NCBI GenBank assembly: GCA_017395245.1
Contig: JAFPVR010000101.1
Location: 38,536-102,535 of the forward strand
Source: Bacteroidales bacterium
GTDB lineage: Bacteria; Bacteroidota; Bacteroidia; Bacteroidales; WCHB1-69
Reading direction: 5' to 3'
Length of the DNA: 64,000 nucleotides
The notes under the pieces are model-generated. The model saw only the letters and a list, made by a program, of their open reading frames with translations. It had not been told where the DNA came from and ran no database searches. Both the position numbers and the translations under genes were made by a program. Of this stretch, positions 51,801 through 62,700 are shown in pieces. Position 1 is the first letter of the stretch; each line of letters opens with the position of its first letter.

Positions 51801-51929
51801 GTCGTTCTTGAATACGATGTTTTCGCCACCCAGTCCGGCGATTTTTCCGTCGGCGCGCCCACCGTGGAGTGCATGTACGCGCCGGAGTACAGGGCGCAGG
51901 GCAAGGGGATAAGGGTGACGGTGCGGTGA
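45894..51929 (+). CDS. alpha-2-macroglobulin family protein
   Basis: About 2011 residues from the ATG at 45894 with a signal peptide (cleavage after AHAQ, residues 1-28); the frame extends to 45843 inside the hairpin. The N-terminal part contains repeated MG-like beta domains. SRLVLDRPLYRAGQQLHFKA near residue 562 is the classical MG2 start. The bait-like and alpha-2-macroglobulin region has FFLPHLRTDHNGRTDFEFTV and TTWQFYALAHTKG. The thioester-type motif C-N-E-Q is near residue 1465 in YPYECNEQTFSKLF, followed by a helical thioester domain (NGGWDWYGHRDYSPYITDHI). A short R1 repeat insert lies at 49888-49936. Such proteins trap proteases and guard the periplasm. Confidence 0.88.
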   Translation: MIRRGKHHIFRILSLFVVLAIAVTAHAQCLDSRSFDQLWTRYYDIRSGYVQDQQRMLDTIGWKAEAEHNELQRFHVNFERISLTYSPNETEALLLANSLSKTSPQPYCGIYHYLISKILSTFWATSTINMGSTELADVMSWSKEELSDNILNHEDTAFQQLFHYGLVPADDFRFMTTPGNVTTLPGLTLLDVVLTSYLQNTKSYLLDRDFAIDMIDSIIEIHRQRGDTQLMLEYEIMRLNINSASSTSLSNPLWNGLAELERQYGSNHALEYEKGICLYAYAFDNDTLPQEERRRYLIQCAQAFHNVVETAPDTFYQTNADLILEKLTQKEFSVQSYMPTYLQPSAKHLIPIKYRNVDTLYVSVYRIRDYEDFILNTPSPSKALLNKEMMQQQRYVLPQPVPYIQHTSDLWLDSLPIGNYILQYHTRPDADSGSTLVTHELTITRITALENTIGRKSYISFVDSRTGAPLAGLKVRKENFSRDWGSRSSVYTNRKGCIRLHAPSGKHDWLFTVNDGKECVVFFDMGDFPEEYATVFNRTRRRYYYNYTGYRYRKETEIPSRLVLDRPLYRAGQQLHFKAYLVHGHQMAAHRRVLVALLDRNYQKIDSLELETNDFGTVSGTFKLPENLTGYGTIDLWDDNYDRYAEAQFEIAAYKLPTFKVVLENPGRQYAIGDTLQLSGKAVTFTGDPVSFAQVVVTAKTDYTSKVTLFLETDARGRFSFSIATSDNANVHGASWDNLTVNAVVTDRNGETQSGEKSYKLRKDALFITLDDNTLAHAYYGEEHFNPIDLAKQDTLRSLIEVKTFTGKVLTDIPVKVEMHKLTAPDTCKSLIYKSYKRPSAPLYSSSDYRRYFPQYTFEEPHERPESWPIGEKVYLEERVFSESTPWAVRLTDFEPGIYILTFSATDSLDRTTTKKLSLEIRNTARKDAFKGLALKVNILERTKHRIVFLVTSDLDQAQVACHVYQGLQMRQKQFVLNHRQKVISMPIRERPGAVYVDCQTVQHDIVYRSSDRRYYWGRKHFKPGVLEMNMIHWRSLLHPGSQEHWTVEVRNASTHKPVKAEVLAWMVDTSLLALNAKTYNPWILPYEGSYRASPFDGIGTFPVCYTLSFRCVFPKSYRHASKRQEMLKQYPHLDMEHLSTSEFQTFSPYFLYGSLFRSDNTGRLAGENIRTTPGRSVSIDEITPFDLVETELIETPSAENDDDGFAGGGLHPFRIRDHFTETAFFLPHLRTDHNGRTDFEFTVPDQFTTWQFYALAHTKGLKTGKLQGSMVSKMPLMLQTNAPRFLREGDTLTLRAKVTNLTEYDLEGEVTVEFFNAEDNNPVKMVVDPNCRDAVRDSRDVPWRVSTDGKSQFSVTADASQTVQFRIIVPADIPAIGYRMVARAGNYGDGEERLLPVLPNKMLVTESHPFVVAANTDTAFVFNRYRTHATPTMQPLSYTVEVTTNPTWLAIRSLPFLMRYPYECNEQTFSKLFAAATVQHALAQSPGLDSVFRSWLADTVNQALASPLLKNKSMQGLLLEETPWLRDAQNESQQRMETAKLFSQDNLKQQLDKSFNKLLNNQLANGGWDWYGHRDYSPYITDHIVAGCYKLQRLGVKLPQADKMLDKAIRAADHYQERCYEMHLDRQDLEPGAPFFFTEEDVHYLYMRSFAPYDSVWISKKYVQNLINLMRQNLYKSNYTLQAEAALVLHRTGDKKAKFEARQIMERLRQQAVIDRDKGMYWRKEYSGYYYRWYEAPIERQALLIEAFSEISPRPNELTAMKQWLLLQKEGNSWSNTKATAEAVYALLLDTPADLLQPATTVVTVGGEEITSTEAAKAEAGTGYMQRVWNPEAMSPSLADITVRTDSTHPAFGAAYWQYLEVPDQVEDVGSGLSVRRTFYHQPAVGNGKTAEPVTADNPVRLGERITVKIVVTSDRDLEYVHVKDPRAAAFEPVNIHERNGCQSGTWWIESPRDASNSFFFKKFPQGTVVLEYDVFATQSGDFSVGAPTVECMYAPEYRAQGKGIRVTVR
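49888..49936. repeat. R1 palindromes inside macroglobulin CDS
   Basis: One and a half R1 units (GTAGAGACGCGGTGCGTGAT, then a GTAGAGACG...CGTCTCTAC palindrome centred on CCATGG) encode CRDAVRDSRDVPWRVST in frame. Confidence 0.85.
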
Positions 51930-51992
51930 GATGGGCTACGAAAAATGTCCGCGTAATTTTATATAAGCTCTGACACGAAGAGAGCTATTACA

Positions 51993-52999
51993 TTATCTGG
52001 CCATCATAGCCAGAATATCACTCTCGGCCAGGCCGCTTGCTTCCGCCAGGACTGCCGCATCAAGGCCGTCAGAAAGCAGCTTTCGGAGAATCTCAATGCG
52101 ACCTTGCTCAAGACCTTCTTGCTTTCCTCGCTCATAACCAGCCTGTTCCGCCTCTTTTCGTTCGCATTCCACCATCTCATGCACGCTGGGGTAGTCCATC
52201 AAGCTCCTGACATAATCCTGTTTTTCCATATTCGTGAAATTTGAGATTTGACATTCCTCATAGAAGCGCATCTGCATGGGTGTCAGAGCGTTAACTTCCT
52301 CTTCTTGCAAATACACTACATTAGTGAACATGTAGAGAATAAGGTTTCGCTCGTCGCTCATGTCAAGCGTTTCCAATTGCGCGGCAAATTTACTCAATTC
52401 AACGAAATAATAAACAATATTTTTTGTAAAAATATCATTGTCGTCATCTTTGTTGTAAATCCTTGAGAAGAAACGCTTCTTCCCTTTGAACTCCGGCATA
52501 TCGTAACTCATTATGTTAAAGGAGTATATCTTCGGCACATGCTTGTAGTACTTGTCTTTCTCATCCCAATTCTGCACGGTGGCGAGACTGGTATTGACCC
52601 GCAGCCGGTCAACATAGTTCTCTTGCTTCCCGTTCTGCATCTCCACGATGAATCGTTTGCCGTCCTGGTTTTTGCAGTAGAGGTCGTAACGGACAAACTT
52701 GTCCTCTTTCCGTATGCTGAGCATTTCCGTAGGCAGGTAGGAATATCGGTGATGATCCCTGTGTCATCGGAGATGAATACGTTCAGAAGGTGCATCAGTA
52801 TGTCCTTGTTGCGCTCTGAGGCCAGCAGCCGCTTGAACCCGTAGTCGGAAAGCGGATCCATGACCTTCAAGTTGTGCTCCTTGATGTAGGCCTCTGTCTC
52901 TTTAAGGCTCGGGAGTTTCCTTTTGTTTTCCTTTTTTGTTCCAGACGGTTTGGACTGTTTAGTCTTCTGTGTCTTTTGTCTTCTTGTTTTTTTCGACAT
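51993..52999 (-). pseudogene. PD-(D/E)XK nuclease/putative transposase (Rpn-like), frameshifted
   Basis: A gene of about 335 codons split by a one-base shift. The 5' part (52999 to about 52740) encodes a Lys-rich start and NLKVMDPLSDYGFKRLLASE, KDILMHLLNVF. The 3' part (about 52740 to 51993) continues with YLPTEMLSIRKEDKFVRYDL, FIVEMQNGKQ, and YYFVELSKFA. Homology to the Rpn/PD-(D/E)XK 'transposase' family continues across the break, with the acidic D and E-x-Q residues present. The frame changes near 52740 in ATATTCC. It may be a true pseudogene, a programmed shift, or a sequencing error. The promoter is shared module D. An R1 repeat lies in the leader. Confidence 0.8.
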
Positions 53000-53064
53000 A
53001 ATGTTTTTGTTTAGGTTTTTAATAATATTCGTTCAGGTCAGACTGCCTGTCACGCACGGAAGTG

Positions 53065-53110
53065 CATAGAGACGTGTCATGGCACGTTGAGACGCACGAC
53101 CGTGCGTCTC
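53065..53110. repeat. R1 palindrome pair in the nuclease-gene leader
   Basis: ATAGAGACGTG...CACGTTGAGACGC and GACGCACGACCGTGCGTC lie between module D and the ATG of the frameshifted gene. Confidence 0.8.
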
Positions 53111-53134
53111 AAAAGAAAACCGTTTTCCCGACGG

Positions 53135-53270
53135 CAAATATACAACACGGGAACACCCTTTGTCAAGTGTTTTGAAAAATTTTTATTTCACTGGTTGTCA
53201 AACCAGTACGGAAAACGCCTTAACTAATCAAGGAAGAATAGTTAATTTTTAAGACGACATTTCGCAGAAA
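53135..53270 (-). promoter_or_regulatory. shared promoter module, copy D (PD-(D/E)XK nuclease gene)
   Basis: On minus: TTTCTGC (53264-53270), 18 bp, palindrome TTAACTATTC-N6-GATTAGTTAA (53220-53245), 53 bp, TTGAC (53162-53166), 19 bp, TATATTTG (53135-53142). The nearest relative of module A. Confidence 0.85.
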
Positions 53271-53360
53271 TTGGAGAGCATACCGCATCGAACGAACAAT
53301 TCCATAGATGTACAAAACGTAAAACAAGAAAGTTTCCAACGTCACAACCAAAAAAATTTG

Positions 53361-53368
53361 TATCTTCG
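53361..53368 (+). promoter_or_regulatory. -7-like box TATCTTCG upstream of the giant adhesin gene
   Basis: Preceded by AAAAAAATTTG. If used, it gives the adhesin gene a leader of about 340 nt containing the nested palindrome. Confidence 0.4.
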
Positions 53369-53472
53369 CCCCCTGAAATAGAACCCCAATTTTTCACCAA
53401 ACCCCAAAAAACATTAAAAAGATAAACTGAAATTATAACATATTGACATAAAGCGTTTTCGCTTTTCTTTGT

Positions 53473-53584
53473 TGCACGAGAATCTGGACAATTTTCAGCA
53501 ATACCACAGAAAGGAACGAACCGCTTGCGATGTAAATCGTGGGCTTTTTGTTTGTGGTATAGGTAGTCCAGAACCTTTCGTGCA
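53473..53584. repeat. nested inverted repeat, 112 bp
   Basis: Arms from outside in: TGCACGA/TCGTGCA, CTGGAC/GTCCAG, ATACCAC/GTGGTAT, with small asymmetric bulges. Could be a structured leader or a MITE-like element. Confidence 0.65.
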
Positions 53585-53643
53585 GTGCAAAACAGGCTCA
53601 CGATTCTTTTTATGTTTGTGATGGAAGGCGAAGACGGTTTGCA

Positions 53644-53665
53644 GAGACGCAAACTTTTGCGTCTC
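53644..53665. repeat. R1 palindrome in the adhesin leader
   Basis: GAGACGCAAACTTTTGCGTCTC, about 50 bp before the adhesin ATG. Confidence 0.85.
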
Positions 53666-53714
53666 TTCGGGAACGACAAGACAAATAAAAATTACAAACA
53701 TAAAAAAAACGATT

Positions 53715-56700
53715 ATGAAAAAGATTTATCAATTGGGCATTACCATGCTCCTTTTGCTGGCGGCGACACTGCCGGCGACCTTCGCCTACAACTTCGAGAG
53801 CGGCGGTATCTATTACAACATCACAGGTGTCTCGCCCAACACGGTGGCGGTCACCTACGCCACGGGTTCCTACAACAGCTACTCCGGCACGGTGGACATT
53901 CCGGGCACCGTGACCTACAACGGCACCACTTACACGGTGACGGCCATCGGCAACAGCGCATTTCGGAGTTGCTCGAATCTTACTGGTGTGACGATTCCGA
54001 ACACGGTGACGAGTATTGGAGAGTATGCGTTTTCTTCGTGTTCGCATATAACCTCTGTAACGATTCCCAATGGGGTGGAAACGATAGGTGTGAGAGCGTT
54101 TTACAATTGTTCTCAATTGTCTACATTGACAATTCTGAATGGGGTGGAAATCATAGGGGCGAGCGCGTTTTACCACTGCAACTTGCATACCGTAACGATA
54201 CCCGCATCAGTGACCTCAATCGGAAGTGATGCTTTTTCTTGTAGTAATTTGGATAGCGTATTTTTCAAAGCAACCAACTGCTCATCTGCTGCTAATGCAT
54301 TCGAAAATTGCAGCCATCTTACTTATTTGAATATCGGCAGCAATGTTCAAACAATCCCGGCAAACATTTTTGCGTACTGTAATGCATTGCGGTCTATTTA
54401 TATACCCAGTTCTGTTTCGACTATCGGGACTAACCCCTTCCATCACTGTCATGGATTGGACACCATCATAGTGGAAGAAGAGAACAGCGTCTATACAAGT
54501 GGTAACCACTACAATGCCATAATCCATTCTGCCACTCATACTTTGGTGACGGGTTGTAAAAGCACTGTCATTCCGAATTCAGTTACTCAAATAGGTGGTT
54601 ATGCATTCGCTGGGTGTACAGGATTAACAGGTCCATATACCATCCCGAATCAAATCATCGTAATTGGAGCTTCTGCATATTCTGATTGCACAAGCCTTAC
54701 ATCGCTGACAATCGGACACAATGTAGATTCTATTGGGAATTCTGCTTTCTCTGGCTGTAGTGCAATTTCTTCCGTCGCTTTTAATGCGGATAGCTGTAGA
54801 TACATGGGGGCTGGTTTCTCTTCTTGTAACAGTTTTTCAACTCTGGCAATAGGTAACAACGTAAAAGCAATCCCCGCATATGCCTTTAGAGGCTGTTCAC
54901 ATTTGACTGGGATGTTGGTTATTCCTGACTCCGTTAAAACTATAGGAGAATATGCGTTTAATGGCTGTTCCGGTTTGACTTTGTTGTCTATTGGTAATTC
55001 TGTCACCTCAATCGGCAACTCTGCGTTCTACAGTTGCAACGAAATGGGAGGGACACTAACTATCCCGCAATCAGTAAAAAGTATTGGATCTTCCGCATTT
55101 TACAATTGTCCAGGATTTACATCTTTGGTGTTCAATGCGGACAGTTGTGCAACGGGATCCTTTTCTAGATGCAGTAACGTGTCCACCTTGACCATCGGGG
55201 ATAATGTCAAAATAATTCCTGAAAGTGCATTTAGCGGCCTTAGCCTTATTACAGGAACTCTAACTCTTCCGAGTACTTTGATGTACATTGGAGGATCAGC
55301 TTTTAGTAATTGTAGCGGTTTAACAGGTCTGATAGCCATACCCGATTCAGTCCAAGCCATCGGAAGCTATGCCTTCCAAAACTGTAGCGGACTCACTTCG
55401 CTTACTATTGGAAAAGCAGTGTCAAACATCGGAAGCTATGCCTTCCAAAACTGTAGCGGATTAGCTTCTATTGCGTTTAATGCTGACAGTTGTGTTTCGA
55501 TGGGGATAGGTTCCAATGATAACCCTGTTTTTTCTGGTTGTACAAACGCAGCAACTTTATCCATCGGGGAAAACGTAAAAACAATTCCTGCATACGCATT
55601 TTATAATCTCACCGGTTTGACAGGCCCGACAACAATCCCCGATTCGGTCCAAAACATTGGACACTATGCCTTCAAAAACTGTAGCGGATTAACATCCTTG
55701 ACTATCGGGGAAGCGGTATCAACCATCGGAGGCTATGCCTTCCAAAACTGTAGCGGATTATCTTCTATTGCGTTTAATGCAGACAGTTGTTTTTCTATGG
55801 GATCCTCTTATTCTCCTGTTTTCTCTGGTTGTACAAATGCAGCCACTCTATCCATCGGTGAAAACGTGAAAACAATTCCTGCTTACGCATTTTATAATTT
55901 CACTGGTTTGGCTGGTGCGATAACAATACCCAATTCGGTTCAATCCATCGGAGACTATGCCTTTCAAAACTGCATTGGTTTAACTCATGTGACTTTTAAT
56001 GCCGACAGTTGCACATACATGGGATTTTATAACCCATATCATGGAGGATATGATGGCAGCGTATTTAAAGGATGCGACAGTCTGTCAACACTAATATTAG
56101 GCGAAAATGTCAAAAACATCCCCGACTACGCCTTTTTCAATTGTTCCAAACTAAATGGAAAATTGACTTTTAGCAGAGTCACCCTCATTGGAACAAGCGC
56201 ATTTGAGGGTTGCAGCGAATTAGACTCGTTGATTATCGGCAGGACTGTTTCTTCGATTGGAACCTACGCCTTTAAAAATTGCATTGGTTTGTCCTACGTG
56301 GAATACAATGCGGACAGCTGCAATTCATCGGGTCACCTATTTACAGGCTGTACAGCCCCTGCATCATTAGTCATTGGCGAAAATGTAAAATCAATACCGG
56401 ACTATTGCTTTAGGAATTTCACAGGACTGTCGGGCACACTTGTCATCCCTGATTCCGTTAAAGTCATCGGATTTTCTGCTTTCAGCGAATGTACAGGTTT
56501 GGATTCCGTGATTATCGGGAAATCTGTGGCTTCTATGGGAAATGCGTTTAACGGGTGCTCTGGGCTATCGTACGTGGAATTTAACGCCGACAGTTGTATA
56601 GACGACAACAACTACTACACATTCAACGAGTGTGACAGTCTGTCTTCTTTGACTATCGGTAATAATGTGAAAATTATTCCAAACGATATGTTTAGAAATC

Positions 56701-59700
56701 GCTCAAGTCTGACAGGATGTATTAACATTCCAAATTCAGTTAAAACAATCGGGGAAGAAGCTTTCTTTAATTGCAACAGCATAGACTCTTTGATTATCGG
56801 GAAATCTGTCACATCCATCGGGAGTGATGCTTTTGAGAATTGTAGTGGATTGTCACACGTTGTGTTTAATGCGGATAGCTGCACAGCGGTAGGTATAAAT
56901 CTTGTCAGCGGTTCTATTGGTGGTACCATTTTTAACGGCTGCACACTCACGTCTACATTGGTTATCGGTGACAATGTGAAAAACATCCCTCAAAACATAT
57001 TCTATGGCCTTTCAGGATTACAAGGGACATTGGTCATCCCTGATTCCGTCGTCTTTATCGGAAGTTGTGCTTTCAAGAATTGTAGCAATTTGACAAATCT
57101 TGTAATAGGTAAGTCTGTGCGTGAAATCCAGCCAGGATATAACGCTCAATACTCCGCATTTGCTGGATGCGGTGGGATAACTTCCCTATCTTTCAATGCC
57201 GACAGTTGTATCGTTGCTGGAAATGCGAACTACCCCGCTTTTAAAGTGTTGTCAAATCTGACAACACTGTCCATAGGGGATAATGTGAAAGTAATTCCTG
57301 ATTATGCGTTCAGCAATTCCAAATTGACAGGGGAGCTTGTGATTCCCAATTCTGTTAAGTATATCGGACGTTCTGCATTCGAATGGTGCAACAAATTGAA
57401 TGGTGCGCTAATAATTCCGAATTCTGTCAAAACCATTGAAGATAATGCTTTTAAGTGGACCAATTTTGATTCACTTGTTATTGGAAAAAATGTATCACTC
57501 ATTGATACAGGAGCTTTCACCGGTTGTTCTCACTTGAAGCATGTGTCTTACAACGCGGATAGCTGTTCTTGTGCTGAAGGTATTTCAAATCGACCATTTT
57601 CCAATTGTGACAGTATCGTTTCCCTAACCATCAGCGACAATGTGAAAATCATCCCTGCATACGTTTTCAACGGCCTCAACCACATAACCGGTGAGTTAAC
57701 AATTCCGGACTCCGTCAAGATTATCGGAACTAGAGCATTCGCCAACTGCACAGGCATCTCCAAACTCATTCTCAGTCGCTCTGTAGACAGTCTGGGTGCC
57801 AGTGCCTTTGCTAACTGTACTGGCATCAACTCTATCTTTTCGTATAACAAAACACCGCCCGCTCCAGCATTGAATTCCTCTAATCCGTTTGACAATGTAG
57901 GCAGGAATTTCTTCGTTCACGTTCCCTGCGGAACTGCCGATGCCTATCGCGCTGCATGGCGCTATAATCAAAACGTTAGTTCTTCTTATTTCAACTACTA
58001 CGCTGATGATCTCCAGCCCTACCTCTTCACTGTCCTTTCCGATGACACCATCAAAGGCACCGTCCAAATCACCACGCAACCCACGTGTACAAGTCCTGCC
58101 GTTATTGAGGCCATGCCCAACTTTTTCTATGTCTTCGATCACTGGAGCGATGGGAACACGGACAACCCGCGTACGCTCACTCTTACTCAGGACACCACTT
58201 TGGTAGCGCACTTCAGAGAATATGACCTTAACATAAGCTGTGACACTAATTATGGTCATATTGTGTTTTTACAGATGCCAACAGCGGAAAACCCGCAAGC
58301 GGTTGTTCAAGTGGTGCCAAATCCCTGTTATCTATTCGGCTATTGGACAGACTATAAACATTCCGGATCGTCCGTGTGGTCGCTTAACGAAGAGTACGAC
58401 AATCCGCGTACCATTACGCTTTCGCAAGACACCACAATGGAAGTGAGTTTCCGATATGCGCACCCTGTAGATATTTCAAGTGACAGAACAAGTCTTTGTG
58501 AAGGAGATTCAACAGTGCTGAAAGGTGTCACCTACCCCGAAGCGTGGTCTGGCAACACGGCCATTCCCTCCAATTCCGTTACCGAAGGATTCCTTTGGGT
58601 GCGATACATTCCGACAGGGAGTGGCACTTACCAGAGGGACACATTGGGGTTGGAAGATAGCATTGTTGTATCAACGGCGGGGATATATAGAGTGATGGGA
58701 ATTGATTCCACTGGCTGTATCGCATACAGCACGATCTCTATGGAAGTCCATCCGTATCCAACGATTATGATTAGCGGCGAAACAGAAATCTGTGCAGGTA
58801 ACAGTACCACACTAACAGCGGGACTTTATGAATTTTCGGAAGACTTCACCAACGGAATTCCTACAGAATGGACGACAAATGGCGATGCTTTGGATATTTA
58901 TACTCTTAACGGCAACAGCGGAAACGCTATCCTTTTCCCTGCATACGATTTGCCTGAAAACACAGAGGCAGAACTGATACTGCCCGACATTAACTTGAAA
59001 CAGTTTGATCAACCATCAATAGGGTTCAAAATAGCCTACTACGGTCGATTATCCTCTTGCCATGATGTTTGGAACAGCACATACCCTTACTGGCAAAATA
59101 TTTGTGACACCATACGCAATGAGGATTTAAAAATCATGTTGTCCACCGATGGTGGAATTACCTGGACTGAAGTTTATCGGGCTTCAAATGATTACAGTTA
59201 TTATGATTATCAATGGTATGTTAGCGAAAATGCTTACTATCCGCAAAACATGTCCAACAGTCATGGGGGATGGGCAAATCTCTCTAATTTTTCCGATTAC
59301 GAAAATGTGAAGATAAAGTTTGTCTTCACTGGAGGCCAAGGCAATAATATGTGGTTAGATGATATCCAGTTGTATTCTGGCATCTATGATTATAATCTTT
59401 CGTATTTGTGGAGCAATGGCGGCGAAAATTCTTCGCAAACTTTTGATGATTCAGGCACATATTATGTGACTGTTTCGAATCGCATAGGTAGTTATTGGGA
59501 TGCTATGCAGGAAAATTGGATTCAAACCAAATGTTCTACCACTGATTCCGTCACTATCACCGTTTGGGAGCCGTCTGACACGACTGAAGTCACTGTTAAC
59601 ACTCCCGAAAGTTATTATGTAATGAACGGCGAGACTTTCTGCACCTCAGGTGATTACACACAGACCTTGCAGAACATCCACGGATGCGACAGTGTTGTAA

Positions 59701-62700
59701 AATTGCATCTTACCTTGACTCCCAGTATCACCGTAGTGAATGACACCGTGTATGGAAAATACCGCTACTCCACAGCAAATACATATATTAACATATACGG
59801 CACAAAAGAATCCTATCAATACAAGATGACTCCAGATCAATATGCACATTGGGCAGATTCCGTATTGACAGATTGGCTTGACTGGTCAGAGATGGACAGC
59901 ACATACATCCACCTCTCATATGATTCTATCACCAATATGGCTTCAATGAATTTTGAATACGTTAACGTTTACAGACGTCTTGATGGAAATGTTTATCGTG
60001 ATGAATTTTTCTACCTGGACAACACTTATACCGACAGTTCCTTTTACGATTTTTCTGACACTTTGACCCTACAAACCTCTGTCGGCTGTGATTCAACCAT
60101 TATCTGGAACACCCGAATATTTTTCCGTGATTACGTAGAGTTGCATGACCTTGAGGAATGTAGTTTTACATGGCAAGGCGACAGCCTCTTCATTACAGAT
60201 CCCATCTATCAAGAGACAGTTGTCGGTGGTATTGGATATGGCGACACCCTGACAGAATCCGGTACATATCTCCAAAAACTAATTAACACAAATGGCTGTG
60301 ATTCTACCGTTCACCTATCCCTCACCATCCATCCCGCCGTATACGAAGAAATCACTATCACCGCATGTGACAGTTGCATCCTTAATGGTGTCACCTACAT
60401 GGAATCTGGCGACTATATACAAAACACTGACACCATGTTTACTACCATTCGAAAGATGATCTATATTAGTTGGCGTGGTTGGGGCTATACTGACATTTAT
60501 GGTAATTTCGTAGCATTTTGGCCTAACGGATGGAGTGGCATAGAATGGAACATTGATCCTGAAACAAACACTGTTGTTTCATATTCATATTTTGACCAAT
60601 TTGGAATTGAGCATCCCTATGTCATGGGTGACACTATCCCCTACACAGATACAATGCCTGCTTGCAAACTCACCACCCTCCACCTCACCATCAACCCCTC
60701 GGTGACTGAACTTGTCGAAGCCACCGCCTGCGACTCCTACACCTGGAACGACAGCATCTACACCACCTCCGGCGAGTATATCCAGACTTTCACCGCAGCA
60801 AACGGCTGCGACTCCACCGTCACTCTGCAACTAACCATCAACGAGTCCAAACACACTGATACCACAGCTGAAAGCTGCGGCTCCTATACGTGGAACGAGA
60901 CCACTTACACCACCTCTGGCGAGTACTTCCAGACCTTCACCGCTGCTAACGGGTGCGACTCCACCGTCACGCTGCATCTGACCATCCTGCCGCTGCCGAC
61001 CCCGAACATCACGGGCGTCACCACGGTGTGCGAAGGGCAGACCGCCACGCTGAACGCCACGGGCGGCGTGAGCTACCTGTGGGAAGACGGCACCACGACG
61101 AACACCTACCCTGCCACCGTGAGCGGCTTCTATACCGTTACGGTCACGAACGCGGAGGGCTGCTCTGCCACAGCTTCCGCCACCGTCACGGTGAACCCGC
61201 ATCCGGAAGTGGCCATCACGGGCAACACCGCCATCTGCCCCGGCGGCAGCACGGTGCTCACCGCCACGGGCGCGGACAGCTACCAATGGAGCAACGGCAG
61301 CACCAATCCTTCCATCCCGGTGAATATGTTCGGTCAATACAGCGTTATCGGCACGAGCTCGGCTGGATGCTTCAGCACCGCCTCGGTTACCGTTTTAGTG
61401 TCGCAACCGCCGGTTATCACCATCAGCGGCAACACGGACATCTGTGCGGGCGAGAGCACCACTCTCACGGCCAACGGCGGTGTCAGCTATATGTGGAGCA
61501 ACGGCAGCACCGCTGACACGTTAGTAGCCACCACTGCGGGCACTTGGCAGGTAATCGGCTACAACGCAGACGGTTGCAGCAATATGGCCTCCGTCACGGT
61601 GAACGTCTGGCAGCCCGCTTCATCCGACCTCTACATCACGGCGTTCGACAGCTGCTATATGTGGTTCGGGACGCCGCGCTGCGAGTCCGGCAACTACACC
61701 TACACGCTGCAGACCATCCACGGTTGCGACTCGGTCATCACCCTGCACCTCACCTTGGAGGATGCCATCACAACGGAGTTCAACGCGACAAGCTGCGACA
61801 GCTACACGTGGAACGGGGCAACCTACACGGTATCGGGCAATTACACACAAAGCTTCACGGCAGTCAACGGTAACGACTCCATCGTAACCTTGCACTTGAC
61901 CATCAATAACCCGGTGCACACAGCTACCACCGCTGAAAGCTGTAGCTCCTACGATTGGAACGGTCAGACCTACACCGTCAGCGGAGACTACACCTACGAG
62001 CACCTTGACGCAAACGGCTGCACACAGGTTGATACGCTGCACCTCACTATTTTCAACCCGGTACACACAGCTATCACAGCTGGAAGCTGTGGCTCCTACT
62101 ATTGGAACGGCCAGACCTACACCGAGTCTGGCGACTACACCTACGAACACCTTGACGCAAACGGTTGCACGCAGGTCGACACGCTGCATCTGACCGTGAA
62201 TGACACCAAACACGTCGAGTTCGCGGATTCCACCTGTACGGCGTACACTTGGAATGGCCAAACGTACGCATCCAGTGGCAACTACACACAGACTCTCACG
62301 GCTGCCAACGGCTGCGATTCCGTGGTGACGCTACATCTGACCATCGTTCCTACCATAACACCCGCGATTGCCGTCACCGGCAGTTTGACCGCCTGCGACA
62401 ACGGTTCCGCCACACTGTCTGTTCCGGGCAACTACAGCAACTTTGTCTGGTCAACAGGAGCGATTACTCCGACCATCACGGTCAGCGAGGCCGGCTACTA
62501 CTGGGTCACCGCCACCGATGCCTTTGGATGCGAGGGCGTTTCCGAAATGGTGCAGTTGGGCGGCAGCACTCAGATTGACGAAACACCGGCCATCTGCATG
62601 GTTGACGTGGAGGACAACCACAACCTGCTGATTTGGGAGGAGTTGTCTGATCCTGACGTTGCAAGCTACCATATCTATCGCGAGAACAACCAAGCCAACG

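Larger units (their letters stand above)
53000..53714. other. 715-bp intergenic region with R1 repeats, module D and a cruciform-like palindrome
   Basis: Holds an R1 pair (53065-53110), module D (53135-53270), a -7-like box (53361-53368), a 112-bp nested inverted repeat (53473-53584) and another R1 unit (53644-53665). No convincing small gene is seen on either strand. Confidence 0.7.

Noticed and set aside
53940-57850. Periodic repeats that could suggest a CRISPR array
   Set aside because: The repeats are translated leucine-rich motifs of varying length within one open frame; no constant direct repeat with unique spacers.
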